A DNA stretch of 64,000 nt from Methylophilus sp. Leaf416 (GCF_001424665.1 NZ_LMQS01000001.1:435225-499224); one strand, 5' to 3'; positions 18,796 to 28,746 are shown, numbered from the stretch's first letter. The notes: a model not told the origin generated them from the letters alone. A program made the numbers and translations.

Positions 18796-21366
18796 TTAAT
18801 CTTTAAAGGCTTTGTTTTTCCAATCCCAATCAATTGAAAGCCCTATCCATGCTGCTCTGGGCGCACCAGGACCAATGAATGTTGTATTGTTCCAGTTGTT
18901 AGAGTTAGTTTGAAATTGGCCTGCAGAATTGAATGGATTTCTTCCTAAATCACCCGCGGTGGCGTATTCTCGATCAAAAATATTATCCAATTTCAAGAAC
19001 ATTTTCACACCTGGATTAAATTGATAATTGGCTCGCAGATGGAATACTGCATAACCTGATGTCGTACCTTCACCAATATAGTTATATCTTTCAGTAGAAA
19101 TTCGACCTCGTGGTTGGTGATCATTATTTTCATTCCCCCTAACAAAAGCGGAAGAATGCATAACCATTGATAGAGTTGCATCAAATTTATCAGAAAATCT
19201 GTGGCTCCAGCTTGCCTGTAAAATATGATTTGGCATACCTGGCAATTGATCTCCAGACTCGACCGTTACGTAAGCCTGTGCTGCCGCAGCAACAATTTGC
19301 GAATTAGTACTATTTGCGTCATTGATGATCCTTTGCGAGGATTCAAACGTAGCCCTCATAAAGGTATAGTTTAGACTGAACTTATCATTATCTACCCCCC
19401 CTTTAACACCCATTTCTATCCCTTGTCGTAAGGTTGACCCAAAATTATCAAATACACCGCGATTTCTCCGACCTAACGGAACAAACAAAATATCATCCTT
19501 CAATTCAGTTCGGAACAATCCGATATTCCAATCCCAACCTTGAGTTTCACCTCTGAAACCAGTTTCATATGAGGTGGAACGTACCTGTTTTAAATATGGA
19601 TCCGAAGATAATGAAGTGGGTATAGAACAACCAACTTGATAATTTTGACTTCCAACTGCGGCAGTTGCATTTTTATCATTTGCGCACCCAAGTTCAATCA
19701 CGGTAGGTGTTCGTGCCCCTCGACTTACATTCCCATAAGTAGTTAAGTCTTTTCTTACTTCCCAAGTTACCCCTAGGGATGGATTAAAGCTACGATAGTC
19801 ATAATCTCCCGTACTACATGCATAACGACCACGAGTTGGAGAAACATCGCCACGCACCAAGCATTTTTGCTTTAGTGGATTGTAATCATCATCCGTAAAT
19901 GCATGCAGTTCCTTACCATTATCTGAAATAAGTGTATTTTTAACGTTTGTCCAATTTAAGCGTGCTCCGAGAGTTAAATGCAAATCATCGGTTGGCGACC
20001 AAGTATCCGAAATAAAAGCACTTTTTGTTTTGCTACTACCCTTCAAATTATTTCTATCTACAATGTAGTAAGCACCATAAAAACCGTTGTCTTCAAAAAA
20101 ATCTGTATTTGTTGTTGGTCGTACTACATGATTATCATCAATTTCACCCATTTGCTGAGATTGTAAGAAGCCGATTCTATTGCTATCTATAGATACGCCA
20201 GCAACAACTTGATGCTTATCAAAATCAAAAGAAGACTGAAACATTCCCCCACCACTGATTTGATTGAGAGCAGTGTAGTTAAACATCCCATTCAACTTAC
20301 CGGCATCATCCACTCCATCTCCATCAATATCATTTCCCCATTGAGAAATTAATGCTCGATATGGATCATAGACATCTCCGCTTATCGCAGATTGATCTAA
20401 GCGCCGCTTGTATAGCGACCCGGATAGAGTAACGTTATCATTAACATACCAACTCCCATTTAACGCATAATGTTCAAGTGTACTTTTCACTTGATCAGGT
20501 GAGGTATAGACTTGAGTCCTATCTCGTTCAGCTATTTCAAATGGAATCATGCCATTACCGACAAGAGCAGTGTCCACATTCATAGCAGTAAAATTCAATT
20601 CACCAGCATCTAACCTTACTGATGCTTTGTTGAAAAGTTGACGTACATTCGTTGGAGAATTATCACGCCAGCCATCCTCCTTAAAATGATTATAGGCCGT
20701 GAATAAAGCAAATCTCTCACCATGTAAACCATTTGAAAATTGTGCTTGCTCCCTGCCCCATGAACCAAAAAGATATTGCGACCTTAGATAGTTATCTGAA
20801 AAACCATCTTTAGTACGAATAGCTAATGCACCACCGATGGTATTTAAACCAAACAATGGATTAGACCCTGGGATTAGATTAAGACTGGAAATAGCATTCA
20901 TGGGAATTAAATCCCAGTTGACTACCTCACCAAACGCTTCATTAATACGAACACCATCCAAATAAACCGAAATGCCTTGTGGCGTACCTATAGATGGTGA
21001 AGCCGTAAAACCACGAAAATTTAAATCTTGTTGAAAAGGGTTCCCAGCATAATCATTCGTTGTGACCGATTGCATATTCCCATTCATAAACTCCGTCACA
21101 TTGAGTGCTTTTGTTTCTTCAATCTCTTTTGAAGTTGCGCTTTGTATATTAGTAGTGGCCGTTGCCTTATCGATGGGAACCCCAGGCAAAGGGGTAATGA
21201 TTCTCTGACGCTTTGCCTTTACTTCAATTTCATCAAGTAGGATTGTTGCATTTGGCTCTGCCGCTTGGGAATTGTTGTTTGAAGGCTCGGCATCCAACTC
21301 CGCCCCAATCAAAACTCCAGAATAAGTTGCCATTAGCAACACTAACTTCAATTTATTATTTAACAC
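18796..21366 (-). CDS. TonB-dependent outer-membrane receptor
   Basis: The 856-residue protein has a signal peptide, a TonB box-like segment (LLDEIEVKAKR, about residues 43-53), a plug domain (NFRGFTASPSIGTPQGISVYLDG in two blocks, then NTIGGALAIRTKDGF), and a long 22-strand type barrel. The GTG at 21366 is chosen because GGGGGAG lies 4 bases upstream and the signal peptide then begins MLNNKLKL. The substrate is unknown; no heme or siderophore operon is adjacent. The gene is visibly more AT-rich than its neighbours, which may indicate recent transfer. Barrel end lacks the usual final aromatic residue. Confidence 0.9.
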   Translation of the reverse strand: MLNNKLKLVLLMATYSGVLIGAELDAEPSNNNSQAAEPNATILLDEIEVKAKRQRIITPLPGVPIDKATATTNIQSATSKEIEETKALNVTEFMNGNMQSVTTNDYAGNPFQQDLNFRGFTASPSIGTPQGISVYLDGVRINEAFGEVVNWDLIPMNAISSLNLIPGSNPLFGLNTIGGALAIRTKDGFSDNYLRSQYLFGSWGREQAQFSNGLHGERFALFTAYNHFKEDGWRDNSPTNVRQLFNKASVRLDAGELNFTAMNVDTALVGNGMIPFEIAERDRTQVYTSPDQVKSTLEHYALNGSWYVNDNVTLSGSLYKRRLDQSAISGDVYDPYRALISQWGNDIDGDGVDDAGKLNGMFNYTALNQISGGGMFQSSFDFDKHQVVAGVSIDSNRIGFLQSQQMGEIDDNHVVRPTTNTDFFEDNGFYGAYYIVDRNNLKGSSKTKSAFISDTWSPTDDLHLTLGARLNWTNVKNTLISDNGKELHAFTDDDYNPLKQKCLVRGDVSPTRGRYACSTGDYDYRSFNPSLGVTWEVRKDLTTYGNVSRGARTPTVIELGCANDKNATAAVGSQNYQVGCSIPTSLSSDPYLKQVRSTSYETGFRGETQGWDWNIGLFRTELKDDILFVPLGRRNRGVFDNFGSTLRQGIEMGVKGGVDNDKFSLNYTFMRATFESSQRIINDANSTNSQIVAAAAQAYVTVESGDQLPGMPNHILQASWSHRFSDKFDATLSMVMHSSAFVRGNENNDHQPRGRISTERYNYIGEGTTSGYAVFHLRANYQFNPGVKMFLKLDNIFDREYATAGDLGRNPFNSAGQFQTNSNNWNNTTFIGPGAPRAAWIGLSIDWDWKNKAFKD

Positions 21367-21543
21367 ACTGTCTCCCCCATTTGGCAAAGGCAGTGCAAAA
21401 ATCAATCCACCAAAATTACATTTTTTTTACTATTAAAATCATATAGTTACTTATTAATTTATCTTTACAGCCACATATTTTTGGCTGTATGAAACCAGTG
21501 CGGTTATAAATAACCATTAATGAAAAGGCTTTAACCAATAAAA

Positions 21544-21570
21544 AAACCCGCCGTAGCGGGTTTCTTTTTT
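21544..21570. terminator. Terminator of the Bax-inhibitor-1-like gene
   Basis: The stem AAACCCGC/GCGGGTTT has loop CGTA, A-tract before it and TTTCTTTTTT after it. It lies 19 bases beyond the stop codon of the minus-strand YccA-like gene and has A-tract symmetry for both directions. Confidence 0.85.
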
Positions 21571-21588
21571 ATTGCTAGTTATTAGTGC

Positions 21589-22275
21589 TTAATCACGGTT
21601 ACCTAGCAAAGCCAGCAAGATGTTTAACAAGTTAACAAACAAGTTATAAACATCAAGGTACAGATTCAATGTCGCCATTACATAGTTAGTCTGGCCACCA
21701 CGTACAATCTGGTTTACGTCATACAAAATGTAAGCTGAGAAAATAAGTACTGATACACCAGAGATAGCCAATGACAATGCTGGAATCTGGAAGTATAAGT
21801 TTGCTAAACCGGCAACAATCACCAGAACCAAGCCAACCATCAGGAATTTACCAATGCCACTGAAGTCACGTGCCGGGGATGAGCCGATACCAGCCAGTGT
21901 TAAAAAGGTAATCCCTGTACCCGCTGCAGCCAAACCTACAATCTCGGCACCATTACGTAAATGCAATGCATACTGGAGAATTGGGCCAAGCATAATGCCG
22001 AATGCGAATGTCATTGCCAACAGCAGCCACACACCAATACTGCTATTCTGGTTAACAGCAATCAGTTTGAACATACCAAACATCACAGCCAGAAAGCCGA
22101 TTGCGAATATGAACGGATGCGCCGCCAAAAATCCAAAATTCATTTGCAGGCCTACATAGGCGCCAATGACGGTTGGGATCATACTCAAGCCGAGTAGTGC
22201 ATATGTGTTGCGCAACACGCGGTTCTGCGTATCGGATACATTACCCTCACGACCTAAAACTTGCATATCAGACAT
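21589..22275 (-). CDS. Bax inhibitor-1/YccA family membrane protein
   Basis: The 228-residue protein has seven predicted membrane helices and the family ending (ILYDVNQIVRGGQTNYVMATLNLYLDVYNLF in two blocks, about residues 183-213), including the conserved Asp residues that form the pH-sensitive pair in bacterial BsYetJ-type proteins. AGGAAG precedes the ATG. Bacterial members are calcium-leak channels or FtsH-interacting proteins; the precise job here is not known. Confidence 0.94.
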   Translation of the reverse strand: MSDMQVLGREGNVSDTQNRVLRNTYALLGLSMIPTVIGAYVGLQMNFGFLAAHPFIFAIGFLAVMFGMFKLIAVNQNSSIGVWLLLAMTFAFGIMLGPILQYALHLRNGAEIVGLAAAGTGITFLTLAGIGSSPARDFSGIGKFLMVGLVLVIVAGLANLYFQIPALSLAISGVSVLIFSAYILYDVNQIVRGGQTNYVMATLNLYLDVYNLFVNLLNILLALLGNRD

Positions 22276-22400
22276 AATGTTTTCTTCCTCTCAAATAAAA
22301 CGTTATTACTTTTAACTTCTAAACCTTTAACTTTCAAGAACTAAGATAAGGGCAAATGGACAAAGTTTCAAGTTTAATCATCACTTTTAGACTATTTATC

Positions 22401-23300
22401 CTAAATTTTCCAGATGGCATAAATCACTAGTGCGATTAGCAGGATTCGGGTGATTTGATAAACTGTCCGGTTCCAGCGTTTGAAGCGGCGACGATATTGT
22501 CCAACTACCCAGGCGTAGTGAAACAGGCGGTTAATCACGCCGGTCTGGTCACCATCTTCATTGGGTGAGCTGGCCGCTGTCACAATGGTATTAGCTAAAA
22601 AACGATTCACAGACTGTGCCCAGCGATAACGCATTGGACGCTCGATATCGCAAAACAGGATGATGCGGTTTTCATCAGTTTTGTTATAGGCTTCATGGAT
22701 GTAAGTTTCATCAAACATCACCGCTTGTCCATCGCGCCAGCTGTAATTTTCGCCATCAACCTTGATATAGCACAAGTCATTATTCGGCGTTGCCAATCCC
22801 AAGTGATAGCGCAATGATCCTGCATACGGGTCGCGGTGCGGATTCAAGTGCGCACCTGGTGGCAGTTCGGCAAACATGGCGGCTTTGACGCTGGGGATAC
22901 TTTGCAGCAAAGCCACTGTTTGCGGGCAATAAATGCTGGCGGAAGGATGCTCCGCGTCATACCACTTCAGGTAAAAACGTTTCCAGCCGGTTTTGAAAAA
23001 TGAATTGAAACCGGCATCGTTATTGTTTTTAGCGGCGGCAATACGTTCCTGGTCGCGCACATGCAGGGCTTCCTTGAGGATGTCCTGCCAGCGGTCGCTG
23101 ATCACTTTCAGTTCTGGGAATTCGCTGACTTGCACGTAAGGCGTCGTCGGTGCTTTTGAAAACAGGTATAAAAACACATTAAAGGGCGCCACAATGCCTG
23201 AGTGATCAAACAGTTGCCTGTAAAACTTATGCCGCACCTTGCCGCGAAAGTGCACGTAGCTGACAGAGGCTAAAAATATCCCTAAAACAATCCATTTCAT
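22401..23300 (-). CDS. lpxO: LpxO-like lipid A / aspartyl beta-hydroxylase
   Basis: The 299-residue protein has an N-terminal membrane helix, the family start HFRGKVRHKFYRQLFDHSG, and an aspartyl/asparaginyl beta-hydroxylase cupin. The Fe(II) ligands are visible in HLNPHRDPYAGSLRYHLG and DETYIHEAYNK, and a 2-oxoglutarate Arg lies downstream (ENRIILFCDIERPM). LpxO adds a 2-hydroxyl group to a lipid A secondary acyl chain using O2 and 2-oxoglutarate. The C-terminus has a second hydrophobic helix (ITRILLIALVIYAIWKI). Weak ribosome site. Confidence 0.85.
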   Translation of the reverse strand: MKWIVLGIFLASVSYVHFRGKVRHKFYRQLFDHSGIVAPFNVFLYLFSKAPTTPYVQVSEFPELKVISDRWQDILKEALHVRDQERIAAAKNNNDAGFNSFFKTGWKRFYLKWYDAEHPSASIYCPQTVALLQSIPSVKAAMFAELPPGAHLNPHRDPYAGSLRYHLGLATPNNDLCYIKVDGENYSWRDGQAVMFDETYIHEAYNKTDENRIILFCDIERPMRYRWAQSVNRFLANTIVTAASSPNEDGDQTGVINRLFHYAWVVGQYRRRFKRWNRTVYQITRILLIALVIYAIWKI

Positions 23301-23383
23301 AGCAATTACCGATGATTGAGCTTGAAAAATTACTTTTTAATTAAGTGCTTAGCTTACTTTATCCTGGCGTGATTAGAAAGCCT

Positions 23384-24430
23384 TCACGCAAACAAATCTG
23401 CTTCCTTTAAGCCCACCAGCGCAACCCGTTTTACGGCATCTACATAATCAGCTGATTCACGTAGCGCAATCATATCTGCCGGGTGATGCGCGCCGTGCAT
23501 ACGCGCTAAGCGCGCAATCGTTTGTGCAGAAATGCTCCATTCGAGGTTTTCCAGTAACTCATCCGCCAGATCTGGGCGGTTGCACAACAACACCATATCG
23601 CAACCGGCATTCAGCGCCGCCAGTGTGCGTGCTGTCACATCGCCCGCTACGGTCGCGCCTTCCATACTCAAATCATCGCTAAAAATCACGCCGTTAAACC
23701 CCAGGCGCTCACGCAATACTTTTTGCAACCAGCGCGGCGAGAAACCGGCAGGTTTTTCATCCACTTTAGGATAAATCACATGTGCGGGCATAATCGCATG
23801 CAAACCCTCATCAATCATCTGGCGGAAAGGTTGCATGTCGTTTTGCGCAATCTGGTCAAACTCACGATCATCCACCGGAATACTGACATGTGAATCAGCT
23901 ACCACAAAGCCGTGCCCGGGAAAGTGTTTGCCAACTGCCGCCATACCGCCTTTTTTAAGGCCCTGCATCAAATGAAAGGCTAATTCATTAATTGCCTGCG
24001 GATCGCGGTGAAAGGCACGGTCGCCGATGACCAGGCTATCGCCGTAATCCATATCCAGCACGGGGGTAAAACTGAAATCCACTCCATGTGCACGCAACTC
24101 AGCTGCCAGGATATATCCGGCCTCTACTGCCAACTCTTTCGCTTTACGCGGATTTTTGTCCCAGATATGGCCAAACTCTCGCATGGGTGGAATTTTTGTA
24201 AAGCCTTCGCGAAAGCGCTGCACGCGCCCGCCTTCATGATCGACCGCAATCAATAATGGCGGCTGGCGCACGGCATGAATGCTGGCGGTCAGTGCTTTTA
24301 ACTGCTCACCATTCTCAAAATTACGCGCGAACAGAATCACGCCACCCACCAGCGGGTGTTGCAAACGGCGGATGTCATCAGCAGTGAGTTCTTTGCCAAC
24401 AACATCCAGCATGACGGGACCTAAAGACAT
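23384..24430 (-). CDS. nagZ: Beta-N-acetylhexosaminidase NagZ
   Basis: NagZ removes GlcNAc from anhydromuropeptides in the cytoplasm during peptidoglycan recycling. The 348-residue GH3 barrel shows the signature KHFPGHGFVVADSHVSIP, whose Asp-His dyad supplies the general acid/base, and the nucleophile Asp in VIFSDDLSMEGA. AGGAAACTTT precedes the ATG. It lies downstream of a methyltransferase gene and the peptide-permease operon on the same strand, all of which suits murein recycling. Confidence 0.95.
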   Translation of the reverse strand: MSLGPVMLDVVGKELTADDIRRLQHPLVGGVILFARNFENGEQLKALTASIHAVRQPPLLIAVDHEGGRVQRFREGFTKIPPMREFGHIWDKNPRKAKELAVEAGYILAAELRAHGVDFSFTPVLDMDYGDSLVIGDRAFHRDPQAINELAFHLMQGLKKGGMAAVGKHFPGHGFVVADSHVSIPVDDREFDQIAQNDMQPFRQMIDEGLHAIMPAHVIYPKVDEKPAGFSPRWLQKVLRERLGFNGVIFSDDLSMEGATVAGDVTARTLAALNAGCDMVLLCNRPDLADELLENLEWSISAQTIARLARMHGAHHPADMIALRESADYVDAVKRVALVGLKEADLFA

Positions 24431-24478
24431 AAAGTTTCCTGATGTTTTCTATGAATGATTTAACCTGTTTGGCCCAGG

Positions 24479-25606
24479 CTAGCTCAATTTTAAACGATAA
24501 AGGCTGGTTACTTCTTTTGATCTTGCAGCAAAAAGCGGGTCCTGCTTATCCTGTGATTTACCATGTTTAGGCTGCGTGTCTAAACGCTCAATCACTTGCA
24601 AGCCAGCTTCAGCGATCCAGCCTGTTAAATCATCTGGTTTGCGCAAGCCAATCAGCTCCGCCAGATTTGACATGACCAGCCAGGCCTCACCATCCGGGTT
24701 TAAATGCGCTTTAACACCACTTAAAAAACCCTTCAGCATCCTGCTATCGGGGTCATATACCGCCTGCTCGATCGGCGTGTTGGCCTTAGCTGGCAGCCAC
24801 GGCGGATTACACACTATTAAATCGGCTTTGCCTTCCGGAAACAGGTCTGCTTCAACAATCTGAATATTGGTAAGCATATTCAGTTGCTGTACATTGTCTG
24901 CAGCGCAGATTAAAGCGCGTGGACTGGTATCCGTAGCAATGACATTTTTTACGCCACGTGTCACCAAGACGGCGGCGATGACACCGGTACCGGTGCCTAT
25001 ATCCCATGCAACCTGAGGATTATTGAGTAGCGCCTGGTCAATCAGTTCTAGATACTCACCACGTACGGGCGAATACACCCCGTAATGGGCGTGGATATTG
25101 GCATTCAGCGCGTTGATGGGGACGCCCTTTTTACGCCATTCATACGCGCCGACCATACCTAACAGCTCACGCAACGAAAGTACCAGGCGTGCGGGTAATT
25201 TGTCTTTTTTCTCATCAACAATCAATGCGCCCTGCACTGCCGCTTTCACATCCGGTGCACGCGGTAAATCACATTGCCCGTATTTAAGCTCAATCAACAC
25301 TTTGTTCGTGATGTTGGCACGGTCGATCTGGCGTGCACGGTGCTGGTGAAAACTCTCCAGCATCGTAGCGGCAGGTTTGACCGGTTTGCGATCTACACGT
25401 CGCGTAATCGCCTGCAATAATTGTTTGGCATTTTGAAAATCGCCACGGTAAAGTAAAGCGGTGCCTTCGCAGGCCAGACGATAGGCCTCGTCTGCTTTTG
25501 TCGTGTCATCTGCGATGACTACGGCTTTTGGCGGCAGATTGCCTGCTTCTGACTGCCAGTCAGCAGCTTGTGTTTTGTTTTTTTCGTACCAGTTAACTTG
25601 GTTCAA
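24479..25606 (-). CDS. Class I SAM-dependent methyltransferase
   Basis: The 375-residue protein has a Rossmann methyltransferase core with motif I DIGTGTGVIAAVLV (about residue 217) and the catalytic NPPW motif in VCNPPWLPAKANTPIEQ (about residue 278). NPPY/W motifs mark N-methylation of amide or exocyclic amino groups (PrmC/RsmC-like). The N-terminal 190 residues are not a known domain and contain a TPR-like helix pair. The start is TTG, with GGAA upstream. The substrate is unknown. Confidence 0.8.
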   Translation of the reverse strand: MNQVNWYEKNKTQAADWQSEAGNLPPKAVVIADDTTKADEAYRLACEGTALLYRGDFQNAKQLLQAITRRVDRKPVKPAATMLESFHQHRARQIDRANITNKVLIELKYGQCDLPRAPDVKAAVQGALIVDEKKDKLPARLVLSLRELLGMVGAYEWRKKGVPINALNANIHAHYGVYSPVRGEYLELIDQALLNNPQVAWDIGTGTGVIAAVLVTRGVKNVIATDTSPRALICAADNVQQLNMLTNIQIVEADLFPEGKADLIVCNPPWLPAKANTPIEQAVYDPDSRMLKGFLSGVKAHLNPDGEAWLVMSNLAELIGLRKPDDLTGWIAEAGLQVIERLDTQPKHGKSQDKQDPLFAARSKEVTSLYRLKLS

Positions 25607-25653
25607 TGGGGTTCCGATAGGTATATGGATAAAAATAGGACGGATGGCACACG

Positions 25654-26346
25654 TTAAAGTTTGAACGGGCTAAAGTCCGTATGCGTGTCGTAGTAATCTT
25701 CATTTTCTGCACGCTTCAGAAACGCAACGATTTTATAAGTAACTGGCGTAAAAGCAATTTCAACCAGCACTTTGGCGACAAATTGCGCCAACACGATTTG
25801 CGGCATCATAGCATCCGGAAACTCTCCAGAACCATAAAATGCCAGAGGAAAAAACAATATCGTATCTACCGCTTCACCAAATAGTGTCGAGCCTATGGTA
25901 CGACTCCATAACCAGCGCCCCTTGGTGAGGATTTTCATTTTGGCCATGACAAATGAGTTCACAAACTCTCCTGCCACAAATGACACTAATGAGGCGATGG
26001 CAATACGTGCTGTCGAACCAAATACCGATTGATAGGCAGCCTGATCGTGCCATTCAGGCGCCGGTGGAAGTGCTACTATGACCCATGCCATCAGGCTGGC
26101 AAAAGCCAGGCAAATAAACCCGGTCCAAATCACCCGCCGGGAGGCGGCATAGCCATACACTTCAGTGAGGATATCTCCAAAAATAAAGCTGATCGGGAAA
26201 AACATAATGCCCGCACCAAACGTCAGCGCACCCATCAACGGCATATGAATCTCGGTGATCTTACCTGGGCCAATAATATTGGAGCCGACCAGCACCACGG
26301 CAAAAGCCGCCATGATCAGGTCGTAATAACGATATTGCTTTCTCAT
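25654..26346 (-). CDS. yhhQ: Queuosine precursor transporter (YhhQ/VUT family)
   Basis: The 230-residue protein has six membrane helices and the VUT/ECF-S-like signature GDILTEVYGYAASRRVIW near residue 57. YhhQ imports preQ0/preQ1 for tRNA queuosine synthesis. Its start overlaps the end of the DppC-like permease by 4 bases, which indicates translational coupling. Queuosine import is unrelated to peptide uptake on present knowledge, so the association is odd. Confidence 0.9.
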   Translation of the reverse strand: MRKQYRYYDLIMAAFAVVLVGSNIIGPGKITEIHMPLMGALTFGAGIMFFPISFIFGDILTEVYGYAASRRVIWTGFICLAFASLMAWVIVALPPAPEWHDQAAYQSVFGSTARIAIASLVSFVAGEFVNSFVMAKMKILTKGRWLWSRTIGSTLFGEAVDTILFFPLAFYGSGEFPDAMMPQIVLAQFVAKVLVEIAFTPVTYKIVAFLKRAENEDYYDTHTDFSPFKL

Positions 26347-27140
26347 GATCTGGATTCGCTTCGAACATCCAGTTTGTCACGCAGCACATCGCCACCCAGG
26401 TTAATCGCGAGAATTAGGCTCATCATGCATACACCTACTGTCAACACATAATGCGGGGCTACCAGCATAAACCTGACTGCATCCCGTAGCATGGCACCCC
26501 ACGAAGCATTCGGTGCTTGTATACCTAGCCCCAGAAAAGATAGTGACGCTTCTGCGATCATGACGCTGGCCATGCTGTAAGCGGCTTCAACCAATAAAAT
26601 AGAAATCAGCAGCGGCAATATATGCAACAGCATCACCCGTAATGAACTGGCACCAAGTGACTCTGCCGCCAATACATGCAATCGTTCCCGCAATGCCAGC
26701 GTTTGCCCACGGGATAATCGCGCATAAGTCACCCAGCCTGTGAGGCATAAGGCGAGGATCAAATTATTAATACCCGCGCCTAATACCGCAGCAAATGCAA
26801 TCGCCAGTAAGATACCGGGAAATGCCAGGAAAATATTGGTAAGCTGCATCAAGGCATGATCGAGTTTTCCGCCCTTGTAACCGGCGATCAAACCAATACT
26901 GATGCCTATGGTCATGGTCACTGCGGTGACTATCACGGTGACCATAAAAGAAACTTCTACGCCGCGGATCACACGCGCCAGGATATCGCGACCGAGGTCA
27001 TCTGTACCTAACCAATGTTGCAGGCTGGGCCATTGCAGAATCGCTTCAAGATCGGTGTGATTGGGGTTTGTGCCAACGATATGAGCCATGATGACTGCAA
27101 ACAGCCAGAAAGCCAGCGTAGACAATGAAAAAGTTTTCAT
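26343..27140 (-). CDS. ABC transporter permease (DppC/OppC-like)
   Basis: The 265-residue protein is the second inner-membrane permease of a di/oligopeptide importer. The binding-protein-dependent transport motif is visible as YARLSRGQTLALRERLHVLAAESLGAS, with the EAA loop Gly. Around six helices are predicted. It overlaps the DppB-like gene by 4 bases upstream and yhhQ by 4 downstream. The substrate cannot be told; the adjacent L,D-transpeptidase suggests murein peptides. Confidence 0.92.
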   Translation of the reverse strand: MKTFSLSTLAFWLFAVIMAHIVGTNPNHTDLEAILQWPSLQHWLGTDDLGRDILARVIRGVEVSFMVTVIVTAVTMTIGISIGLIAGYKGGKLDHALMQLTNIFLAFPGILLAIAFAAVLGAGINNLILALCLTGWVTYARLSRGQTLALRERLHVLAAESLGASSLRVMLLHILPLLISILLVEAAYSMASVMIAEASLSFLGLGIQAPNASWGAMLRDAVRFMLVAPHYVLTVGVCMMSLILAINLGGDVLRDKLDVRSESRS

Positions 27141-28048
27141 CGTGCGCCTCTGGTGCGAGGGTCAAGCCAGCGATAAGCGAGATCTGTTGCCTGGTTGATC
27201 AGCACATAGCTCAATGCGATCACCAGCACACATGCCTGTGTCACCGGGTAATCGCGCTTCTCTATACTATCCACCAGCAGGCGACCTATGCCGTTCCAGC
27301 TGAAAATGGTTTCGGTAATCACAGCACCCGCCAATAGACTACCCATTTGCAAACCGACGATGGTGACCAGGGGCAGCAACGCTGCACGCAATGCATGTTT
27401 TAATAAAACCTGCCGTTCGCTCAGGCCTTTGGCACGAGCAGTGCGGATATAGTCTTCGTTCAACACTTCCAGCAGGCTGGTGCGTGTCATGCGTGTCAGA
27501 ATGGCACTCAGGCCTAAGCCTAGGGTCACCGCTGGCAAGATAATGGAGGCCGGACTGCTCATACCACTAACCGGCAACCAGCCTAACCATACCGCAAATA
27601 CCAGCATCAACACCGGCCCCAGCCAGAATGCGGGCATGGCGGCGAGACGGATACTCACCATGGTCACCATGACGTCCTGCCAATGTCCGGCTTTCAGGGC
27701 TGACCATATCCCCAGCGGAATACCTATTAATAAGCCTATGCTCAATGCAGTGAATGCGAGTATCAGTGTTGCGGGATAAGCCTGTGCCAGCAATTGCGTG
27801 ATGGGTGTTTGGGTATGAATAGAAACGCCAAAATCCCCTTTAAGGATGTTCGAAACATATTGCCCAAACTGCATATACAAAGACTGATCCAGGCCAAGCT
27901 GGACTTTAAGCAACTCGCGATCTGCCGGGCTGGCGGATTCGCCCAGCATGACATCGACCGGGTCGCCGGGCACCATATGTAACAAGGCGAAGGTCAGACA
28001 GAGTACGCCAATGATCACTGGCAATAATGAGGTGAGGCGTTTAATCAT
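27137..28048 (-). CDS. ABC transporter permease (DppB/OppB-like)
   Basis: This 303-residue permease has the N-terminal signature LTFALLHMVPGDPVDVMLGESASP and the EAA loop EVLNEDYIRTARAKGLSERQVL (two blocks), both typical of DppB. It forms the channel with the DppC-like partner. It overlaps the L,D-transpeptidase gene by 8 bases. No ABC ATPase (DppD/F) gene lies within the window, so the energy-supplying subunit must be elsewhere. Confidence 0.93.
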   Translation of the reverse strand: MIKRLTSLLPVIIGVLCLTFALLHMVPGDPVDVMLGESASPADRELLKVQLGLDQSLYMQFGQYVSNILKGDFGVSIHTQTPITQLLAQAYPATLILAFTALSIGLLIGIPLGIWSALKAGHWQDVMVTMVSIRLAAMPAFWLGPVLMLVFAVWLGWLPVSGMSSPASIILPAVTLGLGLSAILTRMTRTSLLEVLNEDYIRTARAKGLSERQVLLKHALRAALLPLVTIVGLQMGSLLAGAVITETIFSWNGIGRLLVDSIEKRDYPVTQACVLVIALSYVLINQATDLAYRWLDPRTRGAR

Positions 28049-28628
28049 TCACACCATGGGGAATAGATTGACCTTCTACCCCCCGAGCTTCTGTCTGTTG
28101 ATCATTTTGTAATTGATTAAGCCGCTTTTGATCTTGTGGCGCTTGATCATGAATATTCACGGTAGTACCGACCGGCACCTGGTCAAATAGCGCAATTAAA
28201 TCAGCATTGCGCATGCGTACACAGCCATGCGAGCCGGGCGCACCAAACGCAGTCGCCTCCGGCGAGCCGTGTATGTAAATATAACGCTGCATGGTATCGA
28301 CATTTCCCAGGCGATTTTTGCCAGGCTCTGTGCCACTTAACCAAAGAATGCGGGTTAATATCCAGTCACGCTCAGGGAATTGCTCCTTTAATTCAGGCGT
28401 AAATATTTCTCCAGTCGGCCGGCGACCTCTAAATACCGTATTCTCAGGCACATCAGCACCAATTTTGGCACGGATAATATGGCTGCCCAATGGCGTACAA
28501 CCGCTATCTTTGACACACCCAACGCCATTAGCGGCAGTGGAAACTGCATAATGGCTAAGCTGCTTGCCGCTGTCGTCAAACAGCGTCAAAGTCTGTGCCG
28601 GGATGGATATTTCAATGTGCATAAGCAT
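28041..28628 (-). CDS. L,D-transpeptidase (YkuD domain)
   Basis: The 195-residue protein has the YkuD catalytic motif HGSPEATAFGAPGSHGCVRM (His, Ser, Cys), so it would make or trim peptidoglycan 3-3 cross-links or related amide bonds. No signal peptide is visible at the start (MLMHIEISIPAQTLTLFDD), so export is uncertain; a cytoplasmic role or an unusual export route is possible. It is the first gene of the peptide-permease operon. A second ATG two codons later could be used. Confidence 0.88.
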   Translation of the reverse strand: MLMHIEISIPAQTLTLFDDSGKQLSHYAVSTAANGVGCVKDSGCTPLGSHIIRAKIGADVPENTVFRGRRPTGEIFTPELKEQFPERDWILTRILWLSGTEPGKNRLGNVDTMQRYIYIHGSPEATAFGAPGSHGCVRMRNADLIALFDQVPVGTTVNIHDQAPQDQKRLNQLQNDQQTEARGVEGQSIPHGVND

Positions 28629-28746
28629 TATTCTAAGCGATTTGCCGGGGATTTGCCTTGAGAATGGCCGCTGATTTAATGGCAGCTCTATCTCACGCGG
28701 TAAATTACATTACAATCTTTGCCATTACGTTTAATGAGTTTTGCAT

